Positions 17,940 through 27,476 of a stretch of 64,000 nucleotides of DNA are shown one piece after another. The translations under genes and the position numbers were made by a program. The first letter of the stretch is position 1. Each line of letters starts with the position of its first letter. This stretch comes from Limnobaculum zhutongyuii (GTDB lineage Bacteria > Pseudomonadota > Gammaproteobacteria > Enterobacterales > Enterobacteriaceae): the NCBI RefSeq assembly GCF_004295645.1, contig NZ_CP034752.1:2046001-2110000 (forward strand), written 5' to 3'. The notes under the pieces were generated by a model. The model was not told the DNA's origin, ran no database searches, and saw only the letters and a list, made by a program, of their open reading frames with translations.

Positions 17940-19976
17940 GTGAACATATCCTGGCTTGAATGGAAAAATACCCCCTGGAGGAAAGCGACTCAAGCACAGT
18001 GGCGTTATGCCTTACGTAATGCTATTGCCATGTGTCTGGCGCTTGGCGTTGCCTTTTTGCTGGATTTAGATGCTCCTTATTGGGCCATGACCTCCGCTGC
18101 GGTTGTCAGCTTTCCGACTATCGGTGGCGTTATCAGTAAAAGCGTTGGACGTATTCTGGGCAGCCTGCTGGGCGCTCTGGCCTCAATGCTCATTGCAGGC
18201 ACATGTCTTAACGACCCCTGGCTATTTACTTTTGCCATTGCTGGCTGGTTATCCTTATGTACCTATATATCTAACCATTACCAGAACAATGTCTCATATG
18301 CTTTTGCTCTGGCTGGTTATACCGCGGCCATTATTACCTTCTCTCTGACGGACAGTACCGACTCTCTTCAGGTTTTTGATACCACCCAGGCCCGCGTATG
18401 TGAGGTCGTTACCGGGATTATCTGCGGTGCTGTCATGATGATGATTTTACCCAGTACTTCTGATGGTTCCACACTGCTGGACTCACTGAAAAAAATGCAT
18501 AGCCGCCTGTTGGAACACGCGGAAAGCCTATGGCAGGCTGAAATTACCCCTCAAATACGAACCTCTCATGAAGGTATCATTAGCCAAATTCTGACCATGA
18601 ACGTATTGAGAATTCAGGCGGTCTGGAGCCACTATCGCCTGCGTCGGCGGAATAATATTCTTAACTATATGCTGCACCAGCAATTGCGTCTTACCAGTGT
18701 CATTTCCGGTATTCGTCGTTTAATGATCAACTGGCCGGATCGACCTGAAAACCTGTCTGAAGTCCTGCATCGTTTACTTGCCGAGCTTGGTAAGCCCGAT
18801 ACTAATAAGTATCGTCTGGCCAGGATTTTGCAGGAAATCTATCCCACAGATGATAGTGACTTTCGCCATCGCACAGTCTGGTTACGATTGCGGCATTTTT
18901 GCTGGATCTATTTACAATCCAGCCGTTGGTTGCTTCGTCTGGAAGCTTCTGCTCCGGATAGTGACCTGCAACCACCTAAAGTCAAAAGTATCGCTCAGCA
19001 TACCGATTCTACCGAAGCAGCTTATAATGCATTAAGAACGTTTTTATGTATTGTGATCGGCTGTGCCTATTGGATTAATACCCAATGGGATGCGGGCGCA
19101 TCCGCATTAACGTTAACGGCTATCAGCTGTGTGCTCTATTCTGCCACGCCCTCGCCCATCAATAGCGTAATGACGTTGATTAAGGCCATCGTACTGCTTT
19201 CCATTGCCTGCTATATGGTTAAGTTTGGCCTGATGATTCAAATCGATGACTTCTGGGTATTTTGCGCCTTTTTACTTCCGGTATTGCTCACCATGCAGAT
19301 GCTAAAGTTGCAGCATCCTCGTTATGCGTCGCTTTGGGGACAACTCATCGTTTTTATGGGGTCGTTCTTAACCATTACCAATCCACCAGATTATGACTTT
19401 AGCCGTTATATTAATGATGACTTTGGCAAACTGGCCGGGGTTATTCTTGCCGGTGCGGCTTTTCAAATATTAAGGCCAAGTTCTGATAAGGTGAAAAGTC
19501 GCCGAATTATTCGGGCGTTACGCCGTGACTTTATGGGACAGCTGAGTCAAAAACCTTCTCAAACCGAGAGCTATTTTGAGTCCATGGTTTATCATCGCAT
19601 CAGTCAGTTAATCCAAAGCAAAGACGAGCAGGTTCGCATTTGGGTACTACGTTGGGGCGTTGTTTTGCTTAACTGTAGCCATGTTGTATGGCAACTGCGT
19701 GAATGGGAAGCTCGTTCAGATCCGTTAGTCGTGGTACGGGAAGTTTGTATTCGCTGTTTAAAAGGCATCATGACGGAAAAAGGCGTTCAACAACGCTCAC
19801 TGGAAGTTGCATTAGAAGAGTTACTAAAAATGAGTACCGTTCTTTCCCGCCATCATGAGGCCTCTGCCAGAGAATTAGCGGGATTGATTTGGCGTCTTTA
19901 CTGCTCCCTGTCTCAACTACAACAAGCCACCAGCGGTATGCCCGGCACTCTATCGGAACAAACTAAACCGGTCTGA
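17940..19976 (+). CDS. ydhK: FUSC-family efflux protein YdhK (AaeB/YccS-like)
   Basis: The inner-membrane component of the YdhIJK system, 678 residues with a GTG start. It has two membrane bundles, each with the FUSC signature: AMCLALGVAFLLDLDAPYWA, then MTSAAVVSFPTIGGVISKSV in the first half, and IGCAYWINTQWDAGASALTL in the second. A long cytoplasmic region links them. Homologues such as AaeB export aromatic carboxylic acids, and E. coli YdhK is less well characterised, so the substrate is uncertain. It ends at a bidirectional terminator shared with the convergent MFS gene. Confidence 0.93.
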   Translation: MNISWLEWKNTPWRKATQAQWRYALRNAIAMCLALGVAFLLDLDAPYWAMTSAAVVSFPTIGGVISKSVGRILGSLLGALASMLIAGTCLNDPWLFTFAIAGWLSLCTYISNHYQNNVSYAFALAGYTAAIITFSLTDSTDSLQVFDTTQARVCEVVTGIICGAVMMMILPSTSDGSTLLDSLKKMHSRLLEHAESLWQAEITPQIRTSHEGIISQILTMNVLRIQAVWSHYRLRRRNNILNYMLHQQLRLTSVISGIRRLMINWPDRPENLSEVLHRLLAELGKPDTNKYRLARILQEIYPTDDSDFRHRTVWLRLRHFCWIYLQSSRWLLRLEASAPDSDLQPPKVKSIAQHTDSTEAAYNALRTFLCIVIGCAYWINTQWDAGASALTLTAISCVLYSATPSPINSVMTLIKAIVLLSIACYMVKFGLMIQIDDFWVFCAFLLPVLLTMQMLKLQHPRYASLWGQLIVFMGSFLTITNPPDYDFSRYINDDFGKLAGVILAGAAFQILRPSSDKVKSRRIIRALRRDFMGQLSQKPSQTESYFESMVYHRISQLIQSKDEQVRIWVLRWGVVLLNCSHVVWQLREWEARSDPLVVVREVCIRCLKGIMTEKGVQQRSLEVALEELLKMSTVLSRHHEASARELAGLIWRLYCSLSQLQQATSGMPGTLSEQTKPV

Positions 19977-19985
19977 TAGTAAAAA

Positions 19986-20012
19986 AATAAGCCCCGAAAA
20001 TCGGGGCTTATT
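19986..20012. terminator. Bidirectional intrinsic terminator
   Basis: A perfect stem, AATAAGCCCCGA/TCGGGGCTTATT, with a 3-nt loop is flanked by A and T runs. It lies between the convergent ydhK and MFS genes. Confidence 0.92.
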
Positions 20013-20031
20013 CTTCCTCAACAAGAAATTA

Positions 20032-21327
20032 TCACTTAACGTCAGCAACAACTCCCGTCGTGGCGTCGGCAACTTTGTCTTTCTTCAGCGCCATAATCAC
20101 TATAGCCCCGACAACAGTCAGTACCGCTAATGTCAGCAAACCTGCCATTGAGTTATTCATTACCGTTTCAGCTTTAACCCGAATTAACGGCGCCAGGAAA
20201 CCACCGATAGCGCCAAACATATTGACGAACCCGATCCCTGCGGCCAATGCCACACCCGATAACATACTGGTTGGCATCGTCCAATACACTGGTTGCACTG
20301 CAATAAAACCTGCGGCAGCAAAACACAGCGCAATAATAGCTACGACCGGTGAAGCAAATGCAGACACGCCGATACCAATACCGGCAACTGCCAGCGTAAG
20401 CGCTGCCAGATTGCGACGGTTTCCTGTTCTGTCTGAATAACGAGGAATGTAGTAAGTCCCGAACATCGCTGCAATCCATGGAATAGCGGCCACCATGGAA
20501 GCCTTAAAGCCCACAGTAGTCCCCATCAATGCTGCAACCTGTGTTGGCAGGAAGAAAATCAGGCCGTATACGCTAATTTGAATCAACATATAGATAATAG
20601 CCAGATGCCACACCTGCACATTCTTAACCGCATCCATCAGTCTTGAGGTTTGTTTCTTCGACTCTTCACTAGATATCTGATCGATTAACGCCTTTTTCTC
20701 CTCAGCAGTCAGAAAACGCGCTTTTTCCAGATTGTCATCCAAATACCAGAAGGTCCAGAAACCAGCCATAACGGCCAGAACCCCTTCAATCATAAACATC
20801 CAAAACCAGCCCGGATGCCCGCCAAAACCGTGCATTTCCAATAGTGCACCAGACAGCGGTGAACCAAGTGTTAATGCCAGCGGAGCCCCCATATAGAACA
20901 GCCCCATAACGCTAGCCCGGGTACGCTGTGGAAACCATTGAGAGGTCAGATAGATCATTCCCGGGAAGAAGCCCGCTTCAGCGGCTCCTAATAACGTACG
21001 AACCGTCAGGAATTTCCATTCAGTATCACAAAAGGCCATAGCTGAAGATAAAACGCCCCAGCATAGCGTGGTGATACCAATCCATTTTCTGGCACCAAAT
21101 TTTTTCATTAACAGATTGGCTGGTGCCCCCAGACAGGCATAAGCAATAAAAAAGATACCTGCGCCCAGCGCATAAGCTTCATTACTTAAACCGGTATCTA
21201 ACTGATAAGACTGCTTGGCAAAACCAATATTGGCGCGATCCAAAAAGGCCAAAATATACAGCGTCAGCATAAAGGGAACCAGACGCCACCTTGTTTTAGT
21301 TACAGCCGTGTTGAGAACCGTAGTCAT
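20032..21327 (-). CDS. rhmT: MFS transporter (ACS family), probable L-rhamnonate uptake
   Basis: A 431-residue major facilitator with 12 predicted helices. The start MTTVLNTAVTKTRWRLVPFM and the loop LDRANIGFAKQSYQ are typical of the anion:cation symporter family, which imports sugar acids. It is the last gene of a four-gene unit and lies 84 bp after the L-rhamnonate dehydratase gene, so uptake of that acid (RhmT/YfaV role) is the natural inference. Family membership is firm; the substrate rests on context. Confidence 0.82.
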   Translation of the reverse strand: MTTVLNTAVTKTRWRLVPFMLTLYILAFLDRANIGFAKQSYQLDTGLSNEAYALGAGIFFIAYACLGAPANLLMKKFGARKWIGITTLCWGVLSSAMAFCDTEWKFLTVRTLLGAAEAGFFPGMIYLTSQWFPQRTRASVMGLFYMGAPLALTLGSPLSGALLEMHGFGGHPGWFWMFMIEGVLAVMAGFWTFWYLDDNLEKARFLTAEEKKALIDQISSEESKKQTSRLMDAVKNVQVWHLAIIYMLIQISVYGLIFFLPTQVAALMGTTVGFKASMVAAIPWIAAMFGTYYIPRYSDRTGNRRNLAALTLAVAGIGIGVSAFASPVVAIIALCFAAAGFIAVQPVYWTMPTSMLSGVALAAGIGFVNMFGAIGGFLAPLIRVKAETVMNNSMAGLLTLAVLTVVGAIVIMALKKDKVADATTGVVADVK

Positions 21328-21411
21328 GACTAGATCCTTAATGATATATAGTTTGATATTGCCTGCCGTCTAATCGGCAGGCTTATTATTTAATTAACGG
21401 CTAATCAAATA

Positions 21412-22617
21412 TCAGTGCGTGTAAGGGCGAGTTAAGTTACACGCCGGATTCAACTCAACACCGAAACCTGGTTTATCCAGTACTGATTTATGCATACGCC
21501 CGTTAACCGGTACCGGCTCATTCAGCAGGATTGGGTCAAACTGCGGACGCATGGTTGAACAATCCGGGCTGGTCATCAGGAACTCACTGAACGGCGTATT
21601 GGTAAATGTAATAACCGCATGATGTGAGTAAACAGAAGAGCCATGTGGAACCACCAGTTGACCACGTGATTTAGCGATGGCGGCAATTTCCAGTAATGTG
21701 GTTAAACCACCACACCAGCCAACGTCTGGCTGCATGATGTCAATACCCGTTTCCGATAAGGTACGGAACGATTGCAATGTACCGTGGTGTTCTCCAGAGG
21801 TAACCAACATTCCCGGAGGAGCATTACGCTTCAGCTCGGCATATCCTTCATATTGTTGCGGTGGCAAGCACTCTTCAATCCATTTCAGATTGTATGGTGC
21901 ACAAGCATGGGCCAGTTTAGTGGCATAATTCACGTCCTGACTCATCCAGCAGTCCAGCATCAGCCAGAAATCAGGGCCGCACTTCTCACGCATATCAGCA
22001 ACCATCGCCGCATCTTTGCGAATGCCCGCATCACCATCATGTGGCCCCCAATGGGTCGGCATTTTTCCACCGATGAAACCCAGTCCTTTTGCCAGATCGG
22101 GACGAGCTCCGGTAGCGTAAAACTGAATTTCATCGCGTACAGCACCACCCAGAAGCTTATATACCGGCAGATCAACCACTTTCCCGAACAGATCCCATAA
22201 CGCCAGATCGACACAGGAGATAGTATTCATTACCAGACCGCCAGAGCCAGAATAGTACATGGTGGCGTTCATCATTTGATCGTTAATCAACTTGATATCC
22301 GACACGCATTTTCCTTCAATAAAGCGGTTGAGGTGCTTTTCTACAATAAAACATCCCATTTCACCGCCGGTTGAAACGGCAAATCCCTTCACACCGTTTT
22401 CAGCTTCGACTTCGACAATCAGTGTCCCCAGCACGTTAATCCCAAATGACTGACGGGATTGCTCATACTGCTTATATTTACTCATTGGTGTAGCAATATG
22501 ATCGTCAATCCAGTGTTTGTCTCCCTGGTCATGATAATCAGCTCCGCCAGAACCTTTCTCTGCGGTCGCTCCACCCATAAAATAGGCTCTAACCTGTTTG
22601 ATTTTAGGTAAGTTCAT
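21412..22617 (-). CDS. rhmD: L-rhamnonate dehydratase
   Basis: An enolase-superfamily enzyme that dehydrates L-rhamnonate to 2-keto-3-deoxy-L-rhamnonate with Mg2+. The length is 401 residues, as in E. coli RhmD (YfaW). Characteristic blocks are MNLPKIKQVRAYFMGG, YYSGSGGLVMNTISCVDLAL, FWLMLDCWMSQDVNYA (metal ligand Asp), LKWIEECLPPQQYEGY (metal ligand Glu) and VTSGEHHGTLQSFR (metal Glu and neighbouring His). It lies 17 bp downstream of the DapA-family aldolase gene, in one operon with it. Confidence 0.95.
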   Translation of the reverse strand: MNLPKIKQVRAYFMGGATAEKGSGGADYHDQGDKHWIDDHIATPMSKYKQYEQSRQSFGINVLGTLIVEVEAENGVKGFAVSTGGEMGCFIVEKHLNRFIEGKCVSDIKLINDQMMNATMYYSGSGGLVMNTISCVDLALWDLFGKVVDLPVYKLLGGAVRDEIQFYATGARPDLAKGLGFIGGKMPTHWGPHDGDAGIRKDAAMVADMREKCGPDFWLMLDCWMSQDVNYATKLAHACAPYNLKWIEECLPPQQYEGYAELKRNAPPGMLVTSGEHHGTLQSFRTLSETGIDIMQPDVGWCGGLTTLLEIAAIAKSRGQLVVPHGSSVYSHHAVITFTNTPFSEFLMTSPDCSTMRPQFDPILLNEPVPVNGRMHKSVLDKPGFGVELNPACNLTRPYTH

Positions 22618-22634
22618 GGTTATCCTCTGTTTCG

Positions 22635-23537
22635 CTAGTTGGCAATATTTAGAAGTTGTTGCAGGGCTTTCTCTAGTTTATTTTTTATTGAGTTAGCCTT
22701 TTCTTTTACTGAATCAACTTGTGGGAATGGTGTTTCTCCCATGTTGAATCCCCTTATTTCCATTCCCAGTTTGTAACCCAGTGGGAACGGTAATGAAGAC
22801 AGCATCATCATGACGGGCAGTGCAGCCATTTGTAATTGATGAGCCTGTTGATCTTTTCCTTCCATCGTCAGGCGATATATTTTCACCATAACTTCAGGTA
22901 AGACACCGGCCGTTGCCGTCATACAGCCTTTACCACCGGCTTTTAGTGACGGATAAAGAAACTCTTCACGCCCAGTCAACACATTAAACTGTGGATTGAC
23001 CTCACCGCAGAGCGAAAGCATCTGCATAAATTCAACGGCATTGCCTCCCGAGTCTTTAATACCCACTACGTTTGGTAACTGTGCCAGCTCAGCAACCATT
23101 GCTGGTGTAATCGCATCGGCAAAGAATGGAATGTTATACAGACATACCGGTAGCGAAGTGCTCTCGATAATCTGTTTCATGGTGGTAACAATCACCTCTG
23201 AAGAATGGCGATAAAAAACCGGTGGCATTAAAACCAAACCCGCAGCACCCTTTTCTTTAGCAAATTTCCCCAGCGCAATGCTTTCCTGTGCCGTACTGGC
23301 AGGTATACCGCACCATACCGGAACTCGTCCGGCGGCCTGATCGATAACCGTTTCCATCAGCGCACACTTCTGTTCAAACGACATCAAGCCTGATTCTCCA
23401 ACCGAACTCACAGGGAATAATCCGGTTAATCCTGCTTCAATTTGAAAATCAACAATTTTTCTAAGCTCCGCTAAATCAGGTACCCCATTCTTCCACGGAG
23501 TCAGCATCGCGCTATAAATACCAGAAGGTCGAATCAT
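22635..23537 (-). CDS. DapA-family class I aldolase in the rhamnonate operon
   Basis: A 300-residue TIM-barrel enzyme of the dihydrodipicolinate synthase superfamily. The Schiff-base lysine is in VVGIKDSGGNAVEF, the catalytic tyrosine in LYNIPFFADAIT, and the carboxylate-binding loop is SSVGESGLMSFEQ. It occupies the place where E. coli has the class II, HpcH-type aldolase rhmA. The likely reaction is therefore cleavage of 2-keto-3-deoxy-L-rhamnonate to pyruvate and lactaldehyde, which is inference from context. It lies 15 bp after the IclR gene and 17 bp before rhmD. Confidence 0.85.
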   Translation of the reverse strand: MIRPSGIYSAMLTPWKNGVPDLAELRKIVDFQIEAGLTGLFPVSSVGESGLMSFEQKCALMETVIDQAAGRVPVWCGIPASTAQESIALGKFAKEKGAAGLVLMPPVFYRHSSEVIVTTMKQIIESTSLPVCLYNIPFFADAITPAMVAELAQLPNVVGIKDSGGNAVEFMQMLSLCGEVNPQFNVLTGREEFLYPSLKAGGKGCMTATAGVLPEVMVKIYRLTMEGKDQQAHQLQMAALPVMMMLSSLPFPLGYKLGMEIRGFNMGETPFPQVDSVKEKANSIKNKLEKALQQLLNIAN

Positions 23538-23552
23538 GACTATTTTTGCTCC

Positions 23553-24338
23553 TTACTTGTGACTATGGCCCAGCTCTTTGGAAATCAGCTCTGCTGCATG
23601 CATTACTCTTTCCGCTAACATCTGCAAATTGTTTTCATTAACTTGCAAAGTGGTTCCTACCGCTGATATCGCGGCAATAATCTTGTTGGATGAATCAAAT
23701 ATCGGAGCGGAAATACACTGGATATTCAACAGGTCTTCCTGATTGTCAAAGCTCCAGCCCCGCTGCCGAATAAGAGCCAGCTCATTCACCAGCTCTTCTT
23801 CAGAGGTTAAGGTGTAAGGTGTGACGACCTTGAACTCAATGGCGGAAATCAAGGCTTTTTGCCGCTCGGCACTTATCCAGGCTAATAAACATTTACCCAA
23901 GGCGGAGCTATATAACGAGAGGCGCTTCCCTTCCCATGAGCGCACCTGAATAGTACTTTTGGAGTCTACTTTCAGCAGATAGATAGGATCGTTGTCATCC
24001 AGAATACCTAAATGACAAACTAACCCAGTCTCCAGCATTAATTGAGTAAGATAGTCTTTAGCGATACGACGCAGGTCCAATTGTTCAACAGAGCGGCTGC
24101 CCAGCTCCATCAATTTCAGCCCTAAACGTAGAGAGCCATCTTCGCTTTGCGCCAGTAACCGAAGATTTCTCAGCTCGTCAATCATTAGATAGAGCGAGCT
24201 TTTTGGCAGCGCAAGATTGGTTGCAATATCCGTTACCGAGCAATGTCCATTTTCTGCAACAAAATTGAGAATATCGATCGCTCTGGTCAGTGCGGGTACT
24301 TTCGATTTTTTGTCAATTTCCATTATATTGGAACTCAT
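23553..24338 (-). CDS. IclR-family regulator of the rhamnonate operon
   Basis: A 261-residue IclR protein with the winged helix-turn-helix at about residues 18-75 (TDIATNLALPKSSLYLMIDE) and the effector domain landmarks GKRLSLYSSALGKCLLAWIS and CISAPIFDSSNKIIAAISAV. As the first gene of the unit it probably autoregulates the operon, matching the role of RhmR in E. coli. It shares long identical blocks with the IclR protein at 8943-9695, which also sits beside a DapA-family gene. Confidence 0.88.
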   Translation of the reverse strand: MSSNIMEIDKKSKVPALTRAIDILNFVAENGHCSVTDIATNLALPKSSLYLMIDELRNLRLLAQSEDGSLRLGLKLMELGSRSVEQLDLRRIAKDYLTQLMLETGLVCHLGILDDNDPIYLLKVDSKSTIQVRSWEGKRLSLYSSALGKCLLAWISAERQKALISAIEFKVVTPYTLTSEEELVNELALIRQRGWSFDNQEDLLNIQCISAPIFDSSNKIIAAISAVGTTLQVNENNLQMLAERVMHAAELISKELGHSHK

Positions 24339-24402
24339 TCTTCTATATTAGACTTCATATTTATCACGTCTAACCGGGCAAACAATAACCAAATTGCCAA
24401 TT

Positions 24403-24418
24403 TGTGATACTCATCTCA
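24403..24418 (-). promoter_or_regulatory. Candidate CRP site upstream of the rhamnonate operon
   Basis: TGTGA-N6-TCTCA differs by one base from the CRP half-site consensus TGTGA-N6-TCACA and lies about 65 bp upstream of the first gene of the operon. This would fit catabolite control of sugar-acid use. It is a motif match only. Confidence 0.4.
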
Positions 24419-24560
24419 CGGCATATTATTTATCCAACTTTCTTGCATTAAATATTCCAATATGATGGAAAAAATCAGCCAATAATGAATGAAATACAAT
24501 GGGTTGGAAAAACTAAAAAACGGAATGGCGAAACCCAAAGTGGGTTTTTGAAGGCAAAAA

Positions 24561-24585
24561 AAAGCAGCGAATAAATCGCTGCCTT
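24561..24585 (-). terminator. Intrinsic terminator of the autotransporter gene
   Basis: The stem GCAGCGA/TCGCTGC with a 5-nt loop is followed on the minus strand by a run of T. It lies 20 bp beyond the autotransporter stop codon. Confidence 0.88.
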
Positions 24586-24605
24586 TTATACAATATAAAT
24601 AATGA

Positions 24606-27476
24606 TTAGAAGCTAAAGCGATAACCACCGTTAATCTGACGCTGGTTAAACTTATTGCCGCTGGCGCTATCCAGATCCAGATACAGAGTATGCTGCTTAT
24701 TTATCTGGGCGCTGACGCCAACACCATTATTCCACCAGTTGCCTTTAAAGGTATGTTCTTCCAGAGAACCATTCAAACGATAGTTCGCATCCCCGGAGAA
24801 TTCACGTAGATAGCCGGTTTTAACATAAACATTAAGCGCATTATTACCACTTAATACTTCATAACCCACAACGGTTCCGGCGCGTCCAATCATTGATTCA
24901 TAGCTACCAAGATCAACCATCAGCCCATTAGCTGCTTTGATTCTGGTGGCGTCCTGATGGCTATAAGTGAACTGCAACTGAGGTTCGATATAAAAACCAT
25001 TCCCCGGTTGGTTCAAACTAAATTTCTGACCAGACTCCAGTGAGAAACTTACACCATCGGAACTACCGCTACCGTTAACATGGTTATTCTGGCTATCAAG
25101 CACATCAAACTGATTCTTCAGGCGAGAGTATTTTGCCACGCCATCAAAATACAATCCCGAAGGTGCCATATAGCTGGCATAGAGCCCCATATGGCTCGAT
25201 TCTACTGTACCATCGCCGCTGGTATAGTTTGGACTACCCCGCGTTTGCCCCATAAACGTACCAATAAACAGTGGTAGCTCCTGAGAGATACGCTTGTCTA
25301 CCCCAATCTGTACCCCACTGTAATCCATATCAAAACGGCTCAGTTTTGCACCAGAAAAAGAGTCAAATTTACCGGCATAACCCCTTAGCCACATGTCACC
25401 ATGCTCATTGTTTTGTCGCAAATCCCCCATACGTTGCAGCAGGGTTTGCATCTCTGCATAATTCAGCAGATAACCCACGTTCAGGAAATTAGCACCGGCA
25501 TCAGCCGTAGTGGTTATTTCCGGATCGGGATTAGGTGCCGGATTTGGATCCGGATCGGGTTGCGGTTCTGGCTCAGGCTGCGGCTCAGGTTCTGGTGGAG
25601 GAACATAAACACCTGAGGAGTAAAGCTCCCAGTTATTTCCCGCTTTACGCACATCATACAGATAACCGCCCAGTTCTACCTGAGATGAATTGGTAAAGGT
25701 CGCCTGACCATCCGAGGTTTCCACTACGGTTAAGACTTCATTACCGGTGGTCGCCAGACTACCGCGATTAAGAATAGTCAGTGTATGGTCACCGCTACTG
25801 CTGCCGGTAACGACCAGTTTATCACCAGAGTTATTGACGCCATCGCCATCACCTACGATATCCGTTCGCATAATAAAGTTGCCGTTGCCACTTAACTGCT
25901 TAACCGTGAGTAAAGAACCGGTTTTATCTTCAGCAAAATCAACGGTACTGTTATTCAGCGCCAGATTATCCAGATTAGAATCAGCAATCATATTCCAGCG
26001 GCTATCCGTCATGGTGATATTCAGAGCACCACCATTAACGCCATCACTGTAGGCTTGTCCCGTCCAGCGCGAACCAGAAGCCATATTGATATTGATCAGG
26101 CCTCCACGAGAAAGAATACCGCCATCAATAGTCATCTTTCCTGAAGCATTAATCCGGCTGGCTGCATAACCATCATTATGCTGAGTGGCTATTGCCATAT
26201 CCAATGGATTAGCCATAGTAATGGTGGTATTTCCCGTTAAGTCAATTTGACTGTTGGTCATGGCATAAACACCACGCGTTGCCGCAGCACCGTTAACCGT
26301 CAAATCATCAGCCGTTATTACACCACCACTCAGTGTCCAAAGCCCCAATCCCAATGCGCCCCGGCGGTCAATAGTGACATCGGTATTATATAAATGAATA
26401 GCAGAGCCAGTACCTTGCGCTGAAGCACCATAGGAACCACCAGAAAAAATGGTATTACGGGCTGATTCGGTACCAGTGAAATCGATAATGGCACCATTGC
26501 CGGAAGCAACGATTCCACCTGCTAATTCTGATGAAATATGGCTGTTAGCACCAACAGTAACAGTACCACCTTCACGGGTTTCAATACCGATACTGTCAGC
26601 GCCTGTTGCATTGATGGTTAATGCATCCGCTGTAATCACCCCCCAGTTCCATATACCTGTGGCATAGTTTCCGGCGGTGTTAATCGTACTGCCCTGACCT
26701 AAGTCAATGACAGAATTTTTCTGAGCGTTGATACCATAGGCGCTATAGCCCTGGGTATTAATAGTGAGTTCAGTGGCTTTGAAACGGGCTGGTCCATTAG
26801 CAGCATTTCCATTGGCACCAAAAATATACAGGCCAACGCTACCTCGACCATTGATAGTTATGGAACTTCCTCTGCCAAGATCCACCGACGTTCCCTGATT
26901 ATCCACACCTACGCCAACACCATTGCCGCCTTTAGTCTCGATGGATAATGCATCGGCTTTCAGCGTTGAAGCACCACCAACACGAAGACCATAAGCTTGT
27001 GCATCATTGGTCCCCTCAACGGTAATTTTGCTACCGGTACCTAAATCGATATTGTTTTTACTACCACCAATATCAATACCGGTACTGGTCAAGCCCTTAC
27101 TGTTTACTGTTAAGCGATTTGCCGTCAGCGTTGAGTTAGTACCATCAACAATAATTCCTTTAGCCTGACCCGTTGATTTTTCTGCGGTAATGGTGACATC
27201 GTTCGCCAGGTTAATCGAAGCCTGCGTGCTATAACGGTTCAAAACACCATAAAGCGTACTGTTGTTTTCAAGGTCAGCTCTGAGGTTATCACCATCATTC
27301 AGTACTATCGTTTGCGAAGATTGACTGCCAATATCCTGTGACAGTACAAACGGTGGGAAGAACAGTACACTAACACTCAGTAAGCCGCTCATGGCCAACT
27401 GATTCTGTAAGATACTTTTTGAGATTTTACCGGAGAACTTTCCCTGATATTCCTTTTTATACAAAGACCTATCCAT
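24606..27476 (-). CDS. Autotransporter (type Va secretion) with pertactin-like passenger
   Basis: The start at 27476 (MDRSLYKKEYQGKF) has an AGGATGG site upstream and gives about 956 residues. An extended signal peptide ends near VLFFPPFVLSQ. The passenger (about residues 45-640) is built of beta-helix repeats rich in G, N, T and D, for example LTINAKGADSIGIET-like turns and LTVNGAAATRGVYAMT. A Pro-Glu/Asp linker (PPPEPEPQPEPEPQPDPDPN) precedes a ~280-residue beta-barrel ending in YRFSF, the terminal aromatic BAM signal. It is probably a surface adhesin or biofilm protein; the ligand is unknown. It is monocistronic. Confidence 0.92.
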   Translation of the reverse strand: MDRSLYKKEYQGKFSGKISKSILQNQLAMSGLLSVSVLFFPPFVLSQDIGSQSSQTIVLNDGDNLRADLENNSTLYGVLNRYSTQASINLANDVTITAEKSTGQAKGIIVDGTNSTLTANRLTVNSKGLTSTGIDIGGSKNNIDLGTGSKITVEGTNDAQAYGLRVGGASTLKADALSIETKGGNGVGVGVDNQGTSVDLGRGSSITINGRGSVGLYIFGANGNAANGPARFKATELTINTQGYSAYGINAQKNSVIDLGQGSTINTAGNYATGIWNWGVITADALTINATGADSIGIETREGGTVTVGANSHISSELAGGIVASGNGAIIDFTGTESARNTIFSGGSYGASAQGTGSAIHLYNTDVTIDRRGALGLGLWTLSGGVITADDLTVNGAAATRGVYAMTNSQIDLTGNTTITMANPLDMAIATQHNDGYAASRINASGKMTIDGGILSRGGLININMASGSRWTGQAYSDGVNGGALNITMTDSRWNMIADSNLDNLALNNSTVDFAEDKTGSLLTVKQLSGNGNFIMRTDIVGDGDGVNNSGDKLVVTGSSSGDHTLTILNRGSLATTGNEVLTVVETSDGQATFTNSSQVELGGYLYDVRKAGNNWELYSSGVYVPPPEPEPQPEPEPQPDPDPNPAPNPDPEITTTADAGANFLNVGYLLNYAEMQTLLQRMGDLRQNNEHGDMWLRGYAGKFDSFSGAKLSRFDMDYSGVQIGVDKRISQELPLFIGTFMGQTRGSPNYTSGDGTVESSHMGLYASYMAPSGLYFDGVAKYSRLKNQFDVLDSQNNHVNGSGSSDGVSFSLESGQKFSLNQPGNGFYIEPQLQFTYSHQDATRIKAANGLMVDLGSYESMIGRAGTVVGYEVLSGNNALNVYVKTGYLREFSGDANYRLNGSLEEHTFKGNWWNNGVGVSAQINKQHTLYLDLDSASGNKFNQRQINGGYRFSF

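Noticed and set aside
21772..22200. A 142-codon frame antisense to rhmD
   Set aside because: It lies wholly within a highly conserved enzyme gene, with no start context of its own.
25505..25615. Short direct repeats that might suggest a small CRISPR or satellite
   Set aside because: They encode the Pro-Glu/Asp linker of the autotransporter in frame; there are no spacers.
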